Positions 1 to 8,364 of a DNA stretch of 64,000 nucleotides are shown here, one piece after another. Both the position numbers and the translations under genes were made by a program. The stretch lies in contig DFVG01000037.1 of assembly GCA_002379985.1 (NCBI GenBank), positions 21,765 to 85,764 of the forward strand. The letters are read 5' to 3'. The stretch is from Flavobacteriaceae bacterium UBA4166. Lineage in GTDB: Bacteria > Bacteroidota > Bacteroidia > Flavobacteriales > Flavobacteriaceae. Position 1 is the stretch's first letter. Each line of letters begins with the position of its first letter. The notes beneath the pieces were generated by a model. That model was not told the origin of the DNA. It saw nothing but the letters and a program-made list of their open reading frames with translations, and did no database searches.

Positions 1-713
1 TTATCCGGAAAGGATTTTACCTCGACATTTTCTATATCTTCTTTAACTTCTTTCTATTCTCCTTGATAGGATATAACGCACTATCAAATATAGGGGTGGC
101 CTTATTTAATGATTTTTTGAACCTGTTCGGTATTGAAAATATTATTGCTATTGAGGTTCAATCATTACCGGTCTGGGCACAATTGTTAATCATGTTCTTG
201 ATTGCCGATTTCATTCAGTGGAACGTTCACAGAATGCTTCATCGTGTCCCGTGGTTATGGCAGTTTCACAAGATCCATCACAGTGTTAAAGAAATGGGCT
301 TTGCAGCACAATTTCGGTTTCATTTTATGGAAACGATTGTGTACAAATCGATACAATACATTCCGCTTGCCATGATCGGCTTTGGGATCGAACAATTTTT
401 TGTAGTACACATGTTTGCTGTATTTGTTGGTCATTTAAATCATGCCAATTTAAATTGGAGTTACGGAGCTCTTGGGTATGTCTTTAATAACCCGAAAATG
501 CACATTTGGCACCATTCCAAGGAATTACCGAAACAGCACCCATATGGAATGAATTTTGGACTATCCCTCAGTGTTTGGGATTACCTCTTTAGAACTGCCT
601 ATGTTCCCAAAAGTGGTAAGGATATAGAAATTGGTTTTGACGGAGATCATGAATTTCCGCATACCTTTTTTAAACAAATGGTATATCCCTTTCAGAAAAA
701 AGAGAATAAATAA
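1..713 (+). CDS. sterol desaturase / fatty acid hydroxylase family protein (5' partial)
   Basis: Membrane di-iron hydroxylase of the sterol desaturase/fatty acid hydroxylase superfamily. The histidine clusters that bind iron are all visible: HRMLH, HKIHH, HLNH and HIWHH, in the expected order. The open frame continues to the left edge without a stop (codons in phase with base 3), and the upstream residues are hydrophobic and membrane-like. The gene therefore begins outside the window, and the TTG at 63 is not the start. The substrate cannot be read from the sequence; in flavobacteria such proteins act on lipids, carotenoids or sterol-like molecules. An inverted repeat follows the stop. Confidence 0.88.
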   Translation, partial: IRKGFYLDIFYIFFNFFLFSLIGYNALSNIGVALFNDFLNLFGIENIIAIEVQSLPVWAQLLIMFLIADFIQWNVHRMLHRVPWLWQFHKIHHSVKEMGFAAQFRFHFMETIVYKSIQYIPLAMIGFGIEQFFVVHMFAVFVGHLNHANLNWSYGALGYVFNNPKMHIWHHSKELPKQHPYGMNFGLSLSVWDYLFRTAYVPKSGKDIEIGFDGDHEFPHTFFKQMVYPFQKKENK

Positions 714-717
714 CGAA

Positions 718-743
718 GGGTATCAAATATCAAAAAGATACCC
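718..743 (+). terminator. possible hairpin terminator after the sterol desaturase gene
   Basis: GGGTATC (718-724) and GATACCC (737-743) can pair around a 12-base A-rich loop, directly after the stop codon and followed by a short T-rich stretch. The stem is only 7 bp, so this is a weak call. Confidence 0.4.
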
Positions 744-745
744 CT

Positions 746-753
746 TAATTTTG
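746..753 (+). promoter_or_regulatory. Bacteroidota -7 element for the persulfide dioxygenase operon
   Basis: TAATTTTG fits the Bacteroidota -7 consensus TAnnTTTG and lies 48 bases before the ATG at 802. No clear TTG at the -33 position was found, so this rests on one element only. Confidence 0.4.
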
Positions 754-801
754 CAAGAATAAAGCTCCCTAGTTTTATTCGATCTAGAAAAAATAATACG
801 T

Positions 802-2217
802 ATGAAAATTGAACAAATATATACCGGATGTTTAGCGCAAGGCGCCTATTATATTGAAAGCCAAGGAGAGGTTGCAATTATTGATCCGCTGCGGGAAGTG
901 CAGCCGTATATTGAGAAGGCCAAAGCTGCTGGAGCGAATATCAAATATATTTTCGAAACTCACTTTCATGCCGACTTCGTTTCGGGCCACGTGACGCTTT
1001 CCGAAAAAACCGGAGCACCGATTATCTATGGCCCCAATGCAAATCCTAATTTTGAAGCGATCATTGCGGAAGACGGACAAGAATTTCCGCTGGGCGAACT
1101 CACATTTGTGGTTCTCCATACGCCCGGACATACCATGGAAAGTACGACCTATCTTCTGAAGGATAAAGACGGAAAAGATCATGCTTTATTTACCGGCGAC
1201 ACCCTATTCTTGGGAGATGTGGGCCGCCCTGATTTAGCTCAAAAAGCGGAAGATATGACACAGGAGGATTTGGCAGCAACACTTTACGATAGTTTACGAA
1301 CTAAGATCATGCCTTTAGGCGATGAGGTGATTGTCTATCCGGCTCACGGAGCAGGGAGTGCCTGCGGAAAGAATATGATGAAGGAAACGGTAGACACCCT
1401 AGGTCACCAAAAAGAGATGAACTATGCACTTCGGGCAGATATGACCAAAGAAGAATTTGTAAAAGAAGTGACAGACGGACTCCTTCCGCCACCGGCCTAT
1501 TTTCCGATGAACGTAAAGATGAACAAAGAAGGGTATAAAGATGTTGCCGAGGTGATCAAAAAAGGGCAAAGTGCCTTGTCTCCTGAAGCGTTCGAAGCCG
1601 CGGCTAATGAGACCGGTGCGGTCATGTTGGATGTACGCCATCAACAAGAATTCGCCAAAGGACATATCCCCGGTTCTATCTTTATAGGAATTGATGGAAG
1701 CTTCGCCCCATGGGTTGGCGATCTCATAAAAGATGTACAGCAGCCTATCCTGCTCATTGCAGAAGAAGATCGCATTGAAGAAGCTATTACACGTCTCTCA
1801 CGCGTAGGCTTCGATAATACTTTGGGATACTTGCAAGGCGGATTTGAAGCTTGGAAAGAGGCCGCCAAAGAATACGATACGGTTACTTCGGTGCCGGCAA
1901 CAGAACTACAACGAGCCTTGGAGGATTCTCAATACGAAATTTCAGTATTTGACGTGAGAAAACCCGGAGAATTTCAAGCAGAACATGTGGTCGACGCTAA
2001 ACATACGTCACTCTCTACTCTCAATGAACATTTAGCGGAATATCCCGAAGAGGAAACGTTTTACGTCCATTGTGCTGGTGGCTATCGAAGTATGATCGCT
2101 GCGTCTATCTTAAAAAGTCGCGGTATTCACAATTTGATCGATGTGCAAGGGGGATTTAAAGCCATGAAGGAGGCAAAGATCAAAACGACAGACTATGTGT
2201 GTCCGTCGACTAAATAA
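802..2217 (+). CDS. persulfide dioxygenase-like MBL-fold hydrolase with two rhodanese domains
   Basis: Cytoplasmic 471-residue fusion. Residues 1 to about 235 are a metallo-beta-lactamase fold with H54-F-H56-A-D58 and H63, H110, D133 and the GRPDL signature (141-145) typical of ETHE1/Blh persulfide dioxygenases, which oxidise glutathione persulfide to sulfite. Two rhodanese domains follow (about 265-355 and 375-465). The second keeps an active-site cysteine (HCAGGYRS). The first has lost it: the loop reads AEEDR, so it is probably structural. The gene heads a same-strand run with an acetolactate-decarboxylase-like lipoprotein and two YeeE/YedE membrane halves, matching sulfide/persulfide detoxification operons. 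Natural substrate not proven. Confidence 0.88.
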   Translation: MKIEQIYTGCLAQGAYYIESQGEVAIIDPLREVQPYIEKAKAAGANIKYIFETHFHADFVSGHVTLSEKTGAPIIYGPNANPNFEAIIAEDGQEFPLGELTFVVLHTPGHTMESTTYLLKDKDGKDHALFTGDTLFLGDVGRPDLAQKAEDMTQEDLAATLYDSLRTKIMPLGDEVIVYPAHGAGSACGKNMMKETVDTLGHQKEMNYALRADMTKEEFVKEVTDGLLPPPAYFPMNVKMNKEGYKDVAEVIKKGQSALSPEAFEAAANETGAVMLDVRHQQEFAKGHIPGSIFIGIDGSFAPWVGDLIKDVQQPILLIAEEDRIEEAITRLSRVGFDNTLGYLQGGFEAWKEAAKEYDTVTSVPATELQRALEDSQYEISVFDVRKPGEFQAEHVVDAKHTSLSTLNEHLAEYPEEETFYVHCAGGYRSMIAASILKSRGIHNLIDVQGGFKAMKEAKIKTTDYVCPSTK

Positions 2218-2319
2218 TATTGATATTAGCAGCTGCCGATGTTGTAATTATTAAAGACACTGTACTGTCCTTATTCATAGTGTAGTGTTCCCTAAAATGC
2301 ATATTAATTCCACCCGAAA

Positions 2320-3078
2320 ATGAAAAAAAACTATGGGCTCTTTTTTGTAGTTCTGCTTGTCTTCCTTGGCATGATCGCCTGTAATCAAAGGAAGAACAGT
2401 TCTACTATGGCGGTAAGACAACATGAAGTCACCATAGTAGGGGCGATGAAAGACGCCATGTGGAAAGGAGAACTCTTCGGAAAAGTACAACTTGATACAC
2501 TTCCAAAAAAAGCACCATTGTTTGGGATAGGGCCGGTTGCCTACATGCGGGGTGAAATTATGCTGTTGGACGGAAAGACGTATGTTTCGGAGGTCACATC
2601 AGATTCTACCATGAGCGTTTCCATAATTCCCGAGGTGGCAGCGCCATTTTTTGTGTATGCCGAAGTTTCCGAGTGGGAAGAAATTGTTATTCCTTTTGAA
2701 GTAAAAACACTACAAGATATTGAAAACTTTCTTGTAAAAAATACAGCCACACGAAATCAACCCGTTCCTTTTATGGTGAAAGGAAGTGTTTCCCAAGCTA
2801 CTATTCATGTTCAAAATCTTCCCGAAGGGACAAAGGTAACTTCTCCACAAGAAGCACATCAAGGACAGGTTTCTTATAAAATCACTGATGCGCCTGTAAC
2901 AATGGTTGGTTTTTTTTCCGAAGAACACCAAGGCGTTTTTACGCATCACGATACTTTTCTACACATACACTTACTAAATGATGAGCAGGACATGATGGGG
3001 CACTTGGACGCTGTTTCCTTGAAAAAAGCCCGATTATTCTTGCCAAAAGGGCTAAGTGACAATATCACACCCAAATAG
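2320..3078 (+). CDS. acetolactate decarboxylase-like lipoprotein
   Basis: 252 residues. The N-terminus has a signal peptide ending in a lipobox (GMIAC, Cys21), so it is probably an exported lipoprotein. The rest resembles alpha-acetolactate decarboxylase (BudA/AldC): an early GxMxD.W.GEL segment, RGEIMLLDG near residue 80, and the C-terminal zinc motif HIHLLNDEQDMMGH (H215, H217, H228). The conserved arginine of the central motif seems to be replaced (TIHVQ), so classical catalysis is doubtful. Exported decarboxylases of this family exist, but its place between a persulfide dioxygenase and sulfur-transport-type membrane genes is unexplained. Family assignment fairly sure, function open. Confidence 0.7.
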   Translation: MKKNYGLFFVVLLVFLGMIACNQRKNSSTMAVRQHEVTIVGAMKDAMWKGELFGKVQLDTLPKKAPLFGIGPVAYMRGEIMLLDGKTYVSEVTSDSTMSVSIIPEVAAPFFVYAEVSEWEEIVIPFEVKTLQDIENFLVKNTATRNQPVPFMVKGSVSQATIHVQNLPEGTKVTSPQEAHQGQVSYKITDAPVTMVGFFSEEHQGVFTHHDTFLHIHLLNDEQDMMGHLDAVSLKKARLFLPKGLSDNITPK

Positions 3079-3143
3079 CTTGCAGTGTGACTAATGTTAC
3101 GGCAATCTATGAAAATGTAGTGCATCTTTGCCTAAAAAATAGA

Positions 3144-3701
3144 ATGGATTGGATCTACGCTCCTTGGCCTTGGTATGTCGCCGGGCCCATGATTGCATTA
3201 ACCATGTTTTTTCTGCTCCTGATAGGAAAACAATTTGGAATGTCTTCCAACTTGCGAACTTGCTGTGCTGCTATCGGAGGAGATAAAGTGGCAGATTTTT
3301 TCAACTTTAATTGGAAGAAAGATCGATGGAACCTCATGGTTGCATTTGGGGCTCTATTGGGAGGATATCTTGCCGCTACGTATCTATCTGAAAATAGCGT
3401 AGACGTTTCACCAAAAATAGCAAACGAACTCTCAGAAAAATACCATATCAAGGGAGCAGGTGACGAATACCTCCCGAGCGAATTGTTTTCGAACGAATTG
3501 TTGTTTGAGCCGCATAATTTGATTTTGTTAGTATTGGGCGGATTCCTGATAGGATTTGGCGCACGGTATGCCGGAGGCTGTACTTCGGGCCATGCAATTT
3601 CAGGATTAAGCAATCTACAATTACCATCCCTGATTGCTGTGATGGGATTTTTTATAGGCGGAACCGTAATGGTGTATTTCTTATTTCCAATCTTATTTTG
3701 A
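3144..3701 (+). CDS. YeeE/YedE family membrane protein, first half
   Basis: Inner-membrane protein of about 185 residues, related to YeeE/YedE (thiosulfate transport) and PmpA-type proteins of persulfide operons. Several hydrophobic segments are visible, with the family cysteine motif YAGGCTSGHAISG near the C-terminus. The start is placed at the ATG at 3144 (MDWIYAPWPW). The longer frame from GTG 3087 adds 19 residues without a family match. The gene is followed one base later by its partner half, as in two-gene PmpA/PmpB arrangements. Probable role: movement of a sulfur compound for the persulfide dioxygenase. Confidence 0.82.
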   Translation: MDWIYAPWPWYVAGPMIALTMFFLLLIGKQFGMSSNLRTCCAAIGGDKVADFFNFNWKKDRWNLMVAFGALLGGYLAATYLSENSVDVSPKIANELSEKYHIKGAGDEYLPSELFSNELLFEPHNLILLVLGGFLIGFGARYAGGCTSGHAISGLSNLQLPSLIAVMGFFIGGTVMVYFLFPILF

Positions 3702-3702
3702 T

Positions 3703-4116
3703 ATGAAGTATTTGATTTATTTACTGATTGGTACGTTCTTCGGAATTGTAATGTATAAATCGGAAGCCGCTTCTTGGTTTCGCATTTATGAAATGTTTCG
3801 CTTCGGAAGTTTTCACATGTTTGGTGTCATAGGCTCGGCTTTACTCTTAGGAATTATTGGTGTTCAAATTATTAAACGGAAAAATATTAAAACAATCAAC
3901 CGTAGAGAAATGCAGTTGAAACCAAAGAATAAAAGCATTCCTAGATATCTCTTTGGGGGCATTATCTTCGGATTAGGATGGGCCTTGGCAGGGGCGTGTC
4001 CCGGACCAATGTTTGTAGTAGCCGGAGCGGGATACCTTCCTATTATTTGGGTAATATTAGGTGCATTGCTGGGAACCTTGTTATACGGTATCTTGAGAGA
4101 TAAACTTCCGCATTGA
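3703..4116 (+). CDS. YeeE/YedE family membrane protein, second half (DUF6691-like)
   Basis: 137-residue inner-membrane protein with about four hydrophobic segments and the cysteine motif LAGACPGPMF, which corresponds to the second cysteine repeat of full-length YeeE. It starts directly after the preceding half, so the two probably assemble as one transporter. It closes the sulfur operon and converges on the DUF421 gene with only 14 bases between the stops. Confidence 0.82.
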   Translation: MKYLIYLLIGTFFGIVMYKSEAASWFRIYEMFRFGSFHMFGVIGSALLLGIIGVQIIKRKNIKTINRREMQLKPKNKSIPRYLFGGIIFGLGWALAGACPGPMFVVAGAGYLPIIWVILGALLGTLLYGILRDKLPH

Positions 4117-4130
4117 GAAAATTTATTGGG

Positions 4131-4658
4131 TTAGGGCGTTTTTCGCACACTCTCTAAAAGTCGCGATTCTAACGCAATGTCGTCATCACTCCCAGTATGA
4201 AGTACAGAAATATCACCTGTAGATTCTAGGACTACCGCTTTAACTTGCTCAAATTGCAACACATTTGCCTCCCTTAATTTCGCGATGAGTTGTGATCTTT
4301 CAATACGGGCATACCGAAGATTCTCTTCTAAGATATTACTTCCGTCCATCAGTAAAAGCGGCGCATTAGAAATAGTTTTATTGAGTGTGGAAGATTTTCG
4401 CTGTAAAAAAGAGAAAATAAAAGTAAGTGCCAGTAACCCTGCGATGGCTACAGCACCGTGTGTGATGGAGGTGCTGGAAGTTAGGGTAGAAGAAATAATA
4501 CTCCCGATCGCAACGGTAAAGGCAAAATCATAAGCTGTAAATTTTGCGAAAGAACGCAAGCCAATGATCCGTGTTAAAACAATAATGACAATAAAAATAA
4601 GAAAACAACCAACGAGTGTTTCCCAAAGGGGGTCTGAGGTGGCATAGATCCATTTCAT
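4131..4658 (-). CDS. DUF421 / YetF-like membrane protein
   Basis: About 175 residues: two or three transmembrane helices, then a cytosolic YetF C-terminal domain. Recognisable parts are RIIGLRSFAKFTAYDFAF and the later LLLMDGSNILEENLRYARI. Function unknown for the family; Bacillus YetF homologues have been linked to membrane lipid turnover. The start is the ATG at 4658 (MKWIYATSDP). The longer frame begins with a GTG at 4706 that lies inside the hairpin terminator of the upstream carbonic anhydrase gene, so it is rejected. Confidence 0.78.
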   Translation of the reverse strand: MKWIYATSDPLWETLVGCFLIFIVIIVLTRIIGLRSFAKFTAYDFAFTVAIGSIISSTLTSSTSITHGAVAIAGLLALTFIFSFLQRKSSTLNKTISNAPLLLMDGSNILEENLRYARIERSQLIAKLREANVLQFEQVKAVVLESTGDISVLHTGSDDDIALESRLLESVRKTP

Positions 4659-4696
4659 GCGGAATAGTGTTATCAGATTAAGAATTATAATGATAC

Positions 4697-4726
4697 AAAA
4701 AAGCACTCGCTGCGGAGTGCTTTTTT
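4697..4726 (-). terminator. terminator of the carbonic anhydrase gene
   Basis: AAAAAAGCACTC and GAGTGCTTTTTT form a perfect 12-bp stem around GCTGCG. The stem is followed on either strand by a T-run, and it lies 20 bases after the carbonic anhydrase stop (minus strand). Confidence 0.85.
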
Positions 4727-4745
4727 CATGAGTATGTGTGTGTTA

Positions 4746-5372
4746 TTAATAAAAAGTGACACGTCCGTCTGAAATATCGTACATCGCGCCCACAATTTTA
4801 ATTTCTCCGTTGTCCTCCATTTCTTTAAGCACCTCACTTTGATTGCGGATGTTCTCAAGGGTCATTTCCACGTTTTTCTTTGCCACCGCATCTACAAACT
4901 CGATGTTGCCAGAATTTCGCTTGCTCTCATCGGTAGGCTCACTTACAGCTTCTACTGCCGGTTCAATATTTTTAATAAGGTGTGTTAGATTTCCAAGACG
5001 AGCGTGGTCACAGGCACCTTTTACAGCTCCACAGCTGGTGTGGCCTAAGACAACGATTACTTTCGTTCCGGCCAGTTTGCACGCAAATTCCATACTTCCC
5101 AAAATATCCTTATTCACAAAATTTCCGGCAACCCGAACACTAAAAACATCACCTATTCCTTGATCAAATAAGAGCTCAGCACTCACACGGCTATCGATAC
5201 AGTGTAGCACGGTGGCAAATGGATATTGTCCGCTACTGGTTTGCTTTACTTGGTTGGGAAGATCTCGTACCGCCATATCATTGGCAACAAAACGCTGATT
5301 TCCGTTTTTAAGTGTTGCAATCGCTGCATCTGGCGTCATTTTTGATTGTGTTTCTTTCGTCTGTGTTATCAT
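4746..5372 (-). CDS. beta-class carbonic anhydrase
   Basis: 208-residue enzyme interconverting CO2 and bicarbonate. The zinc-site residues of the beta class are visible: Cys and Asp in HCIDSR, then His and Cys in GHTSCGAV. The ATG at 5372 (MITQTKETQS) is chosen; the longer frame to 5432 runs into the promoter region with no family similarity. No signal peptide with this start, so probably cytosolic. Monocistronic: it has its own terminator, and the next gene upstream is divergent. Confidence 0.92.
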   Translation of the reverse strand: MITQTKETQSKMTPDAAIATLKNGNQRFVANDMAVRDLPNQVKQTSSGQYPFATVLHCIDSRVSAELLFDQGIGDVFSVRVAGNFVNKDILGSMEFACKLAGTKVIVVLGHTSCGAVKGACDHARLGNLTHLIKNIEPAVEAVSEPTDESKRNSGNIEFVDAVAKKNVEMTLENIRNQSEVLKEMEDNGEIKIVGAMYDISDGRVTFY

Positions 5373-5517
5373 GGTGATATTTTTCAATTTAGTTTCTACG
5401 GAAAAATAAATAATTCTACTCAAATGAACCACATTTCCAAGGGGTTCAGCAAGGAAATTAACGAAAGATTAGGAATTTGATACGTACCAATCAAAATAAC
5501 ACTCATTGAGAATTTTG

Positions 5518-5525
5518 TATATTTG
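5518..5525 (+). promoter_or_regulatory. -7 element very close to the HYC_CC_PP start codon
   Basis: TATATTTG matches TAnnTTTG and ends only 4 bases before the GTG at 5530, so transcription would begin at or next to the start codon (leaderless mRNA). No good TTG at -33 was found. Confidence 0.45.
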
Positions 5526-5529
5526 CACT

Positions 5530-5934
5530 GTGAAACAAAGTATTGCTGTCATACTATCTTTTTTACTGCTATTAAGTAGCAGTGGCTTAGCCTATACACA
5601 ACACTTTTGTGGGGAGTACGAGATGCTAGCTAAAATTACTATGGGAGAACAACACCTCTCCTGCGGTATGGCAATGGAAACTTCTTCTTGTGATGACGCA
5701 ACAATAGACCATGATTGTTGTGATAATCACTTCACATCAGTTGATCTAGACGATCATTTTTCAAAAGTATCCTTTGACATAGCCTTTGATACACAATTTG
5801 TGTTCGCCTATGCTTCAGTGTTTCTTTTGGATAAACCTCTTGTCGTTCAACAAAAAACTGCAGCATACACTACCTATCGTCCACCACCTTTGGAACGCGA
5901 CATACAGGTATGGTACGAAGTCTTCTTAATTTGA
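5530..5934 (+). CDS. HYC_CC_PP family protein (small exported Cys/His-rich protein)
   Basis: About 134 residues from a GTG start. A signal peptide (KQSIAVILSFLLLLSSSG) is followed by the family landmarks that give the name: QHFCGE, two cysteine pairs (SSCDD and HDCCDN) and a C-terminal YRPPP stretch. The family is common in Bacteroidota near metal-resistance genes, but its function is unknown; the Cys/His/Met-rich core suggests periplasmic metal binding (inference). It opens the metal-handling cluster, with the barrel protein 71 bases downstream. Confidence 0.75.
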   Translation: MKQSIAVILSFLLLLSSSGLAYTQHFCGEYEMLAKITMGEQHLSCGMAMETSSCDDATIDHDCCDNHFTSVDLDDHFSKVSFDIAFDTQFVFAYASVFLLDKPLVVQQKTAAYTTYRPPPLERDIQVWYEVFLI

Positions 5935-6005
5935 TAGTGAAAACCCGTTTTCTGGGTATTGATTAGATACATTACATCTATAAATCAATCTATCAACTTA
6001 CTTTT

Positions 6006-6788
6006 ATGTACAAACATATTATCATTCTGCTACTGGCAGGAATACTGTTCTCCCAAGTGGGGAGAGCACAAGGACCACCCATCACCTCAGACAAACCGAT
6101 TATGTTGGGAGGAAATACAGTGGTTCTCAAAACACTTACTGAAATTCGAAATACAGAACAAGGAACCTTTGTAAACGCACCCTTGATGGGGCATTACATT
6201 ATTTCTGCCAATTCTTTGGTAGCTTTACACCTTCCTTATGTTCATTATGATTTTAATGACGCCTCCGGACGCGGTTCCGGTAGTACCTTGGGAGACATCA
6301 ACCTCCTAGGGAAATATCAATTTTACCGAAAAGATGGTACCGGGAAGACCTTTCGTATGGTGGCAAAGACCTTGCAAACCATGCCTACAGGGAAATCTTT
6401 GGATATCGAGGAAATGAGTACCGGAGATTATTCTGGCTATTATGCTTTGGTGGGAGGATATGAATCATTGAAATTCGGAATTTCTTCGGAAGTAGGATAC
6501 CGATGGGTTCCCGATGGAACACTTGATAAATTTCAAGCGAAATTGGGCTTCGGACTCCCACTGTTAAAACCTACCTATCCGGTAAATCAATTGAATTTGT
6601 ACTTTGAATACTCTAGTGAATGGTTGCACGAACGCGATGCGTATCAACTGCTCTATGCGCAGGGAATTCAGTATGCAAGAAAAAAATGGACCTGGGAGAT
6701 GGCCATTCAGTTGCCACTGATACAAGACGCTCCTGTTTCCGAACAATTAAACTATGCAGTATTTTTAGGTACTCGCTACATTCTATAA
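6006..6788 (+). CDS. outer-membrane beta-barrel protein (MetA/transporter-like)
   Basis: 260 residues. It has a signal peptide (cleavage near GRAQG) and alternating amphipathic strands rich in Gly, Tyr and Phe, and it ends in an aromatic/hydrophobic strand (TRYIL), as outer-membrane barrels do. Resembles the putative transporter barrels annotated as MetA-pathway of phenol degradation, which are often found beside metal genes. It probably acts as a porin or export channel for the neighbouring HMA proteins and permease; the substrate is unknown. Confidence 0.62.
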   Translation: MYKHIIILLLAGILFSQVGRAQGPPITSDKPIMLGGNTVVLKTLTEIRNTEQGTFVNAPLMGHYIISANSLVALHLPYVHYDFNDASGRGSGSTLGDINLLGKYQFYRKDGTGKTFRMVAKTLQTMPTGKSLDIEEMSTGDYSGYYALVGGYESLKFGISSEVGYRWVPDGTLDKFQAKLGFGLPLLKPTYPVNQLNLYFEYSSEWLHERDAYQLLYAQGIQYARKKWTWEMAIQLPLIQDAPVSEQLNYAVFLGTRYIL

Positions 6789-6807
6789 ACATTAAAAAAT
6801 TAATATT

Positions 6808-7431
6808 ATGAAATATACAATCATCACCTTACTAGCATTCTTCTGTATGACTACCACAATGGTAGCTCAAGAAGGCACAGACCAGTATGAAATTCAGGTA
6901 GACGGACTCGGTTGTCCGTTTTGCGCCTATGGATTAGAGAAGAAATTTAAAGAATTCGACGGCATCAAAAATGTCGCTATTGAAATTGAAACCGGTGATT
7001 TTACTTTTACGCTTCCTTCCGAAGCAAACCTTAGCATGGAAGCTGTGGAAGCACAAGTGGTAAAGGCGGGATATACGCCTATTACCACAAAGATCACAAG
7101 AGCCGACGGTACCATTGAAAGTTCTGAAACCACCACAATGATCGCTGATAATGCAACCCTGACGGACAAAAACATTAGCGTAGCTGGAAAGTGTGAAATG
7201 TGCAAGGCGCGCATTGAAAAAGCAGCGAAGGGTATTCCCGGAGTGGCTGAAGCGGTGTGGAGCGTCGAGGAAAAAACGCTCATGGTGTCCTATGATGCAA
7301 ATAATGTGACGCCTCAAACCATTGAAAAAGCAGTGGCCGGCGTTGGACACGATACTCAAAACGTGAAGGCATTAGCATCTACTTATGAGAATTTGCCGGC
7401 ATGTTGTAAATACGAACGCTTAGAACAATAA
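6808..7431 (+). CDS. exported protein with two heavy-metal-associated (HMA) domains
   Basis: 207 residues with a signal peptide (cleavage after VAQ). The first HMA-like domain carries CPFC (C36, C39) in GLGCPFCAYGLE, the second CEMC in VAGKCEMCKARIEKAAKGI. The tail contains one more cysteine pair (PACCKYE). Such ferredoxin-like domains bind Cu(I) or similar soft metals and pass them between partners. Its position 19 bases after the barrel gene, in a metal cluster, points to periplasmic metal shuttling. Confidence 0.83.
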   Translation: MKYTIITLLAFFCMTTTMVAQEGTDQYEIQVDGLGCPFCAYGLEKKFKEFDGIKNVAIEIETGDFTFTLPSEANLSMEAVEAQVVKAGYTPITTKITRADGTIESSETTTMIADNATLTDKNISVAGKCEMCKARIEKAAKGIPGVAEAVWSVEEKTLMVSYDANNVTPQTIEKAVAGVGHDTQNVKALASTYENLPACCKYERLEQ

Positions 7432-7450
7432 ATTTTAAGAAACCATTCAG

Positions 7451-7487
7451 AGCGTAGTACGGTTCGAGCCTGTAACTTTACTACGCT
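7451..7487 (+). terminator. inverted repeat downstream of the double-HMA gene
   Basis: AGCGTAGTA (7451-7459) and TACTACGCT (7479-7487) are perfect complements separated by 19 bases, followed by TT. Plausible terminator or mRNA 3' end; the long loop and weak T-run make it uncertain. Confidence 0.45.
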
Positions 7488-7507
7488 TTGATATTCAATG
7501 TATAGGT

Positions 7508-8362
7508 ATGAAAAAAAGTATATTTGCAGCACTTACAGTCCTAATGTTCTTTTCCTGTAAAGAACATCCCAAAAGCTGGCAATTGAGTCAGATGTTAGAA
7601 ATAGAAGGCGTGAACCCAATTGGTATTACGCATCGTGCCGATGGAATATGGCTAAGCGACGGCGATCATCACCGTATTGTTCGTATTGACGAAAATGGAG
7701 AGATCACCGAAACCATCGATTCGCTCGATCGCCCGATGCACATTGCCACCAATGGAGACGAATTATTGATTCCGCAGTACGGAAACGATGAAGTGCTTCG
7801 GTGGAAAGAGAATGTCGTGAAGATTATTGCGATCAGCGATAGTCTGGACGCCCCGGCCGGAGTGTGGCGCGATGGAAAAGAAACGGTGATCGCCGACTTC
7901 TACCACCATCGTATTTTGTATTCTGAAGACGGAGTGGATTGGAAATCGTTCGGTTCCGAAGGGACAGAAAACGGACAATTTAATTACCCGACAGATGTGC
8001 AATTGCTAGGTGACGAAATTTGGGTGGCAGACGCTTATAACAACCGCGTTCAAGTTTTCGATAAAAGCGGAACCTTCCTTAAGAAATTTGGCGAAGCCGA
8101 AAAAATGAATGCTTCCACGGGTATCTACGTTTCAAAGGAACAATTATTTGTAACCGACTTCGAGAATAATCGAGTGTTGATCTATGATCACGAGGGAGTG
8201 TTACAGCAAGAACTTTCAGAAAATATAGAGAAGCCTACCGATATGATTTTGGTAGATGGAAAGTTGTACGTGGCCAACTATAAAAATAACCGCGTAAATA
8301 TTTACGATTGGAAAGAAGATCTAAATCCTAAAAAAAGCAAGAACAAAGAAGTAAATAACTAA
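7508..8362 (+). CDS. NHL-repeat lipoprotein
   Basis: 284 residues. The signal peptide ends in a lipobox (FFSC). At least five NHL/propeller blades follow, each with a VWVADAYNNRVQVFD-like strand (also VTDFENNRVLIYD and VANYKNNRVNIYD). NHL propellers are binding scaffolds; this one is probably anchored in the periplasm or on the surface. It ends two bases before the permease start, so the two are likely translated from one mRNA. Role in metal handling is inferred from position only. Confidence 0.8.
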   Translation: MKKSIFAALTVLMFFSCKEHPKSWQLSQMLEIEGVNPIGITHRADGIWLSDGDHHRIVRIDENGEITETIDSLDRPMHIATNGDELLIPQYGNDEVLRWKENVVKIIAISDSLDAPAGVWRDGKETVIADFYHHRILYSEDGVDWKSFGSEGTENGQFNYPTDVQLLGDEIWVADAYNNRVQVFDKSGTFLKKFGEAEKMNASTGIYVSKEQLFVTDFENNRVLIYDHEGVLQQELSENIEKPTDMILVDGKLYVANYKNNRVNIYDWKEDLNPKKSKNKEVNN

Positions 8363-8364
8363 GG

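Noticed and set aside
4659..4706. Longer DUF421 reading frame starting with GTG 4706
   Set aside because: The GTG lies in the stem of the carbonic anhydrase terminator and the added residues have no family match; ATG 4658 preferred.
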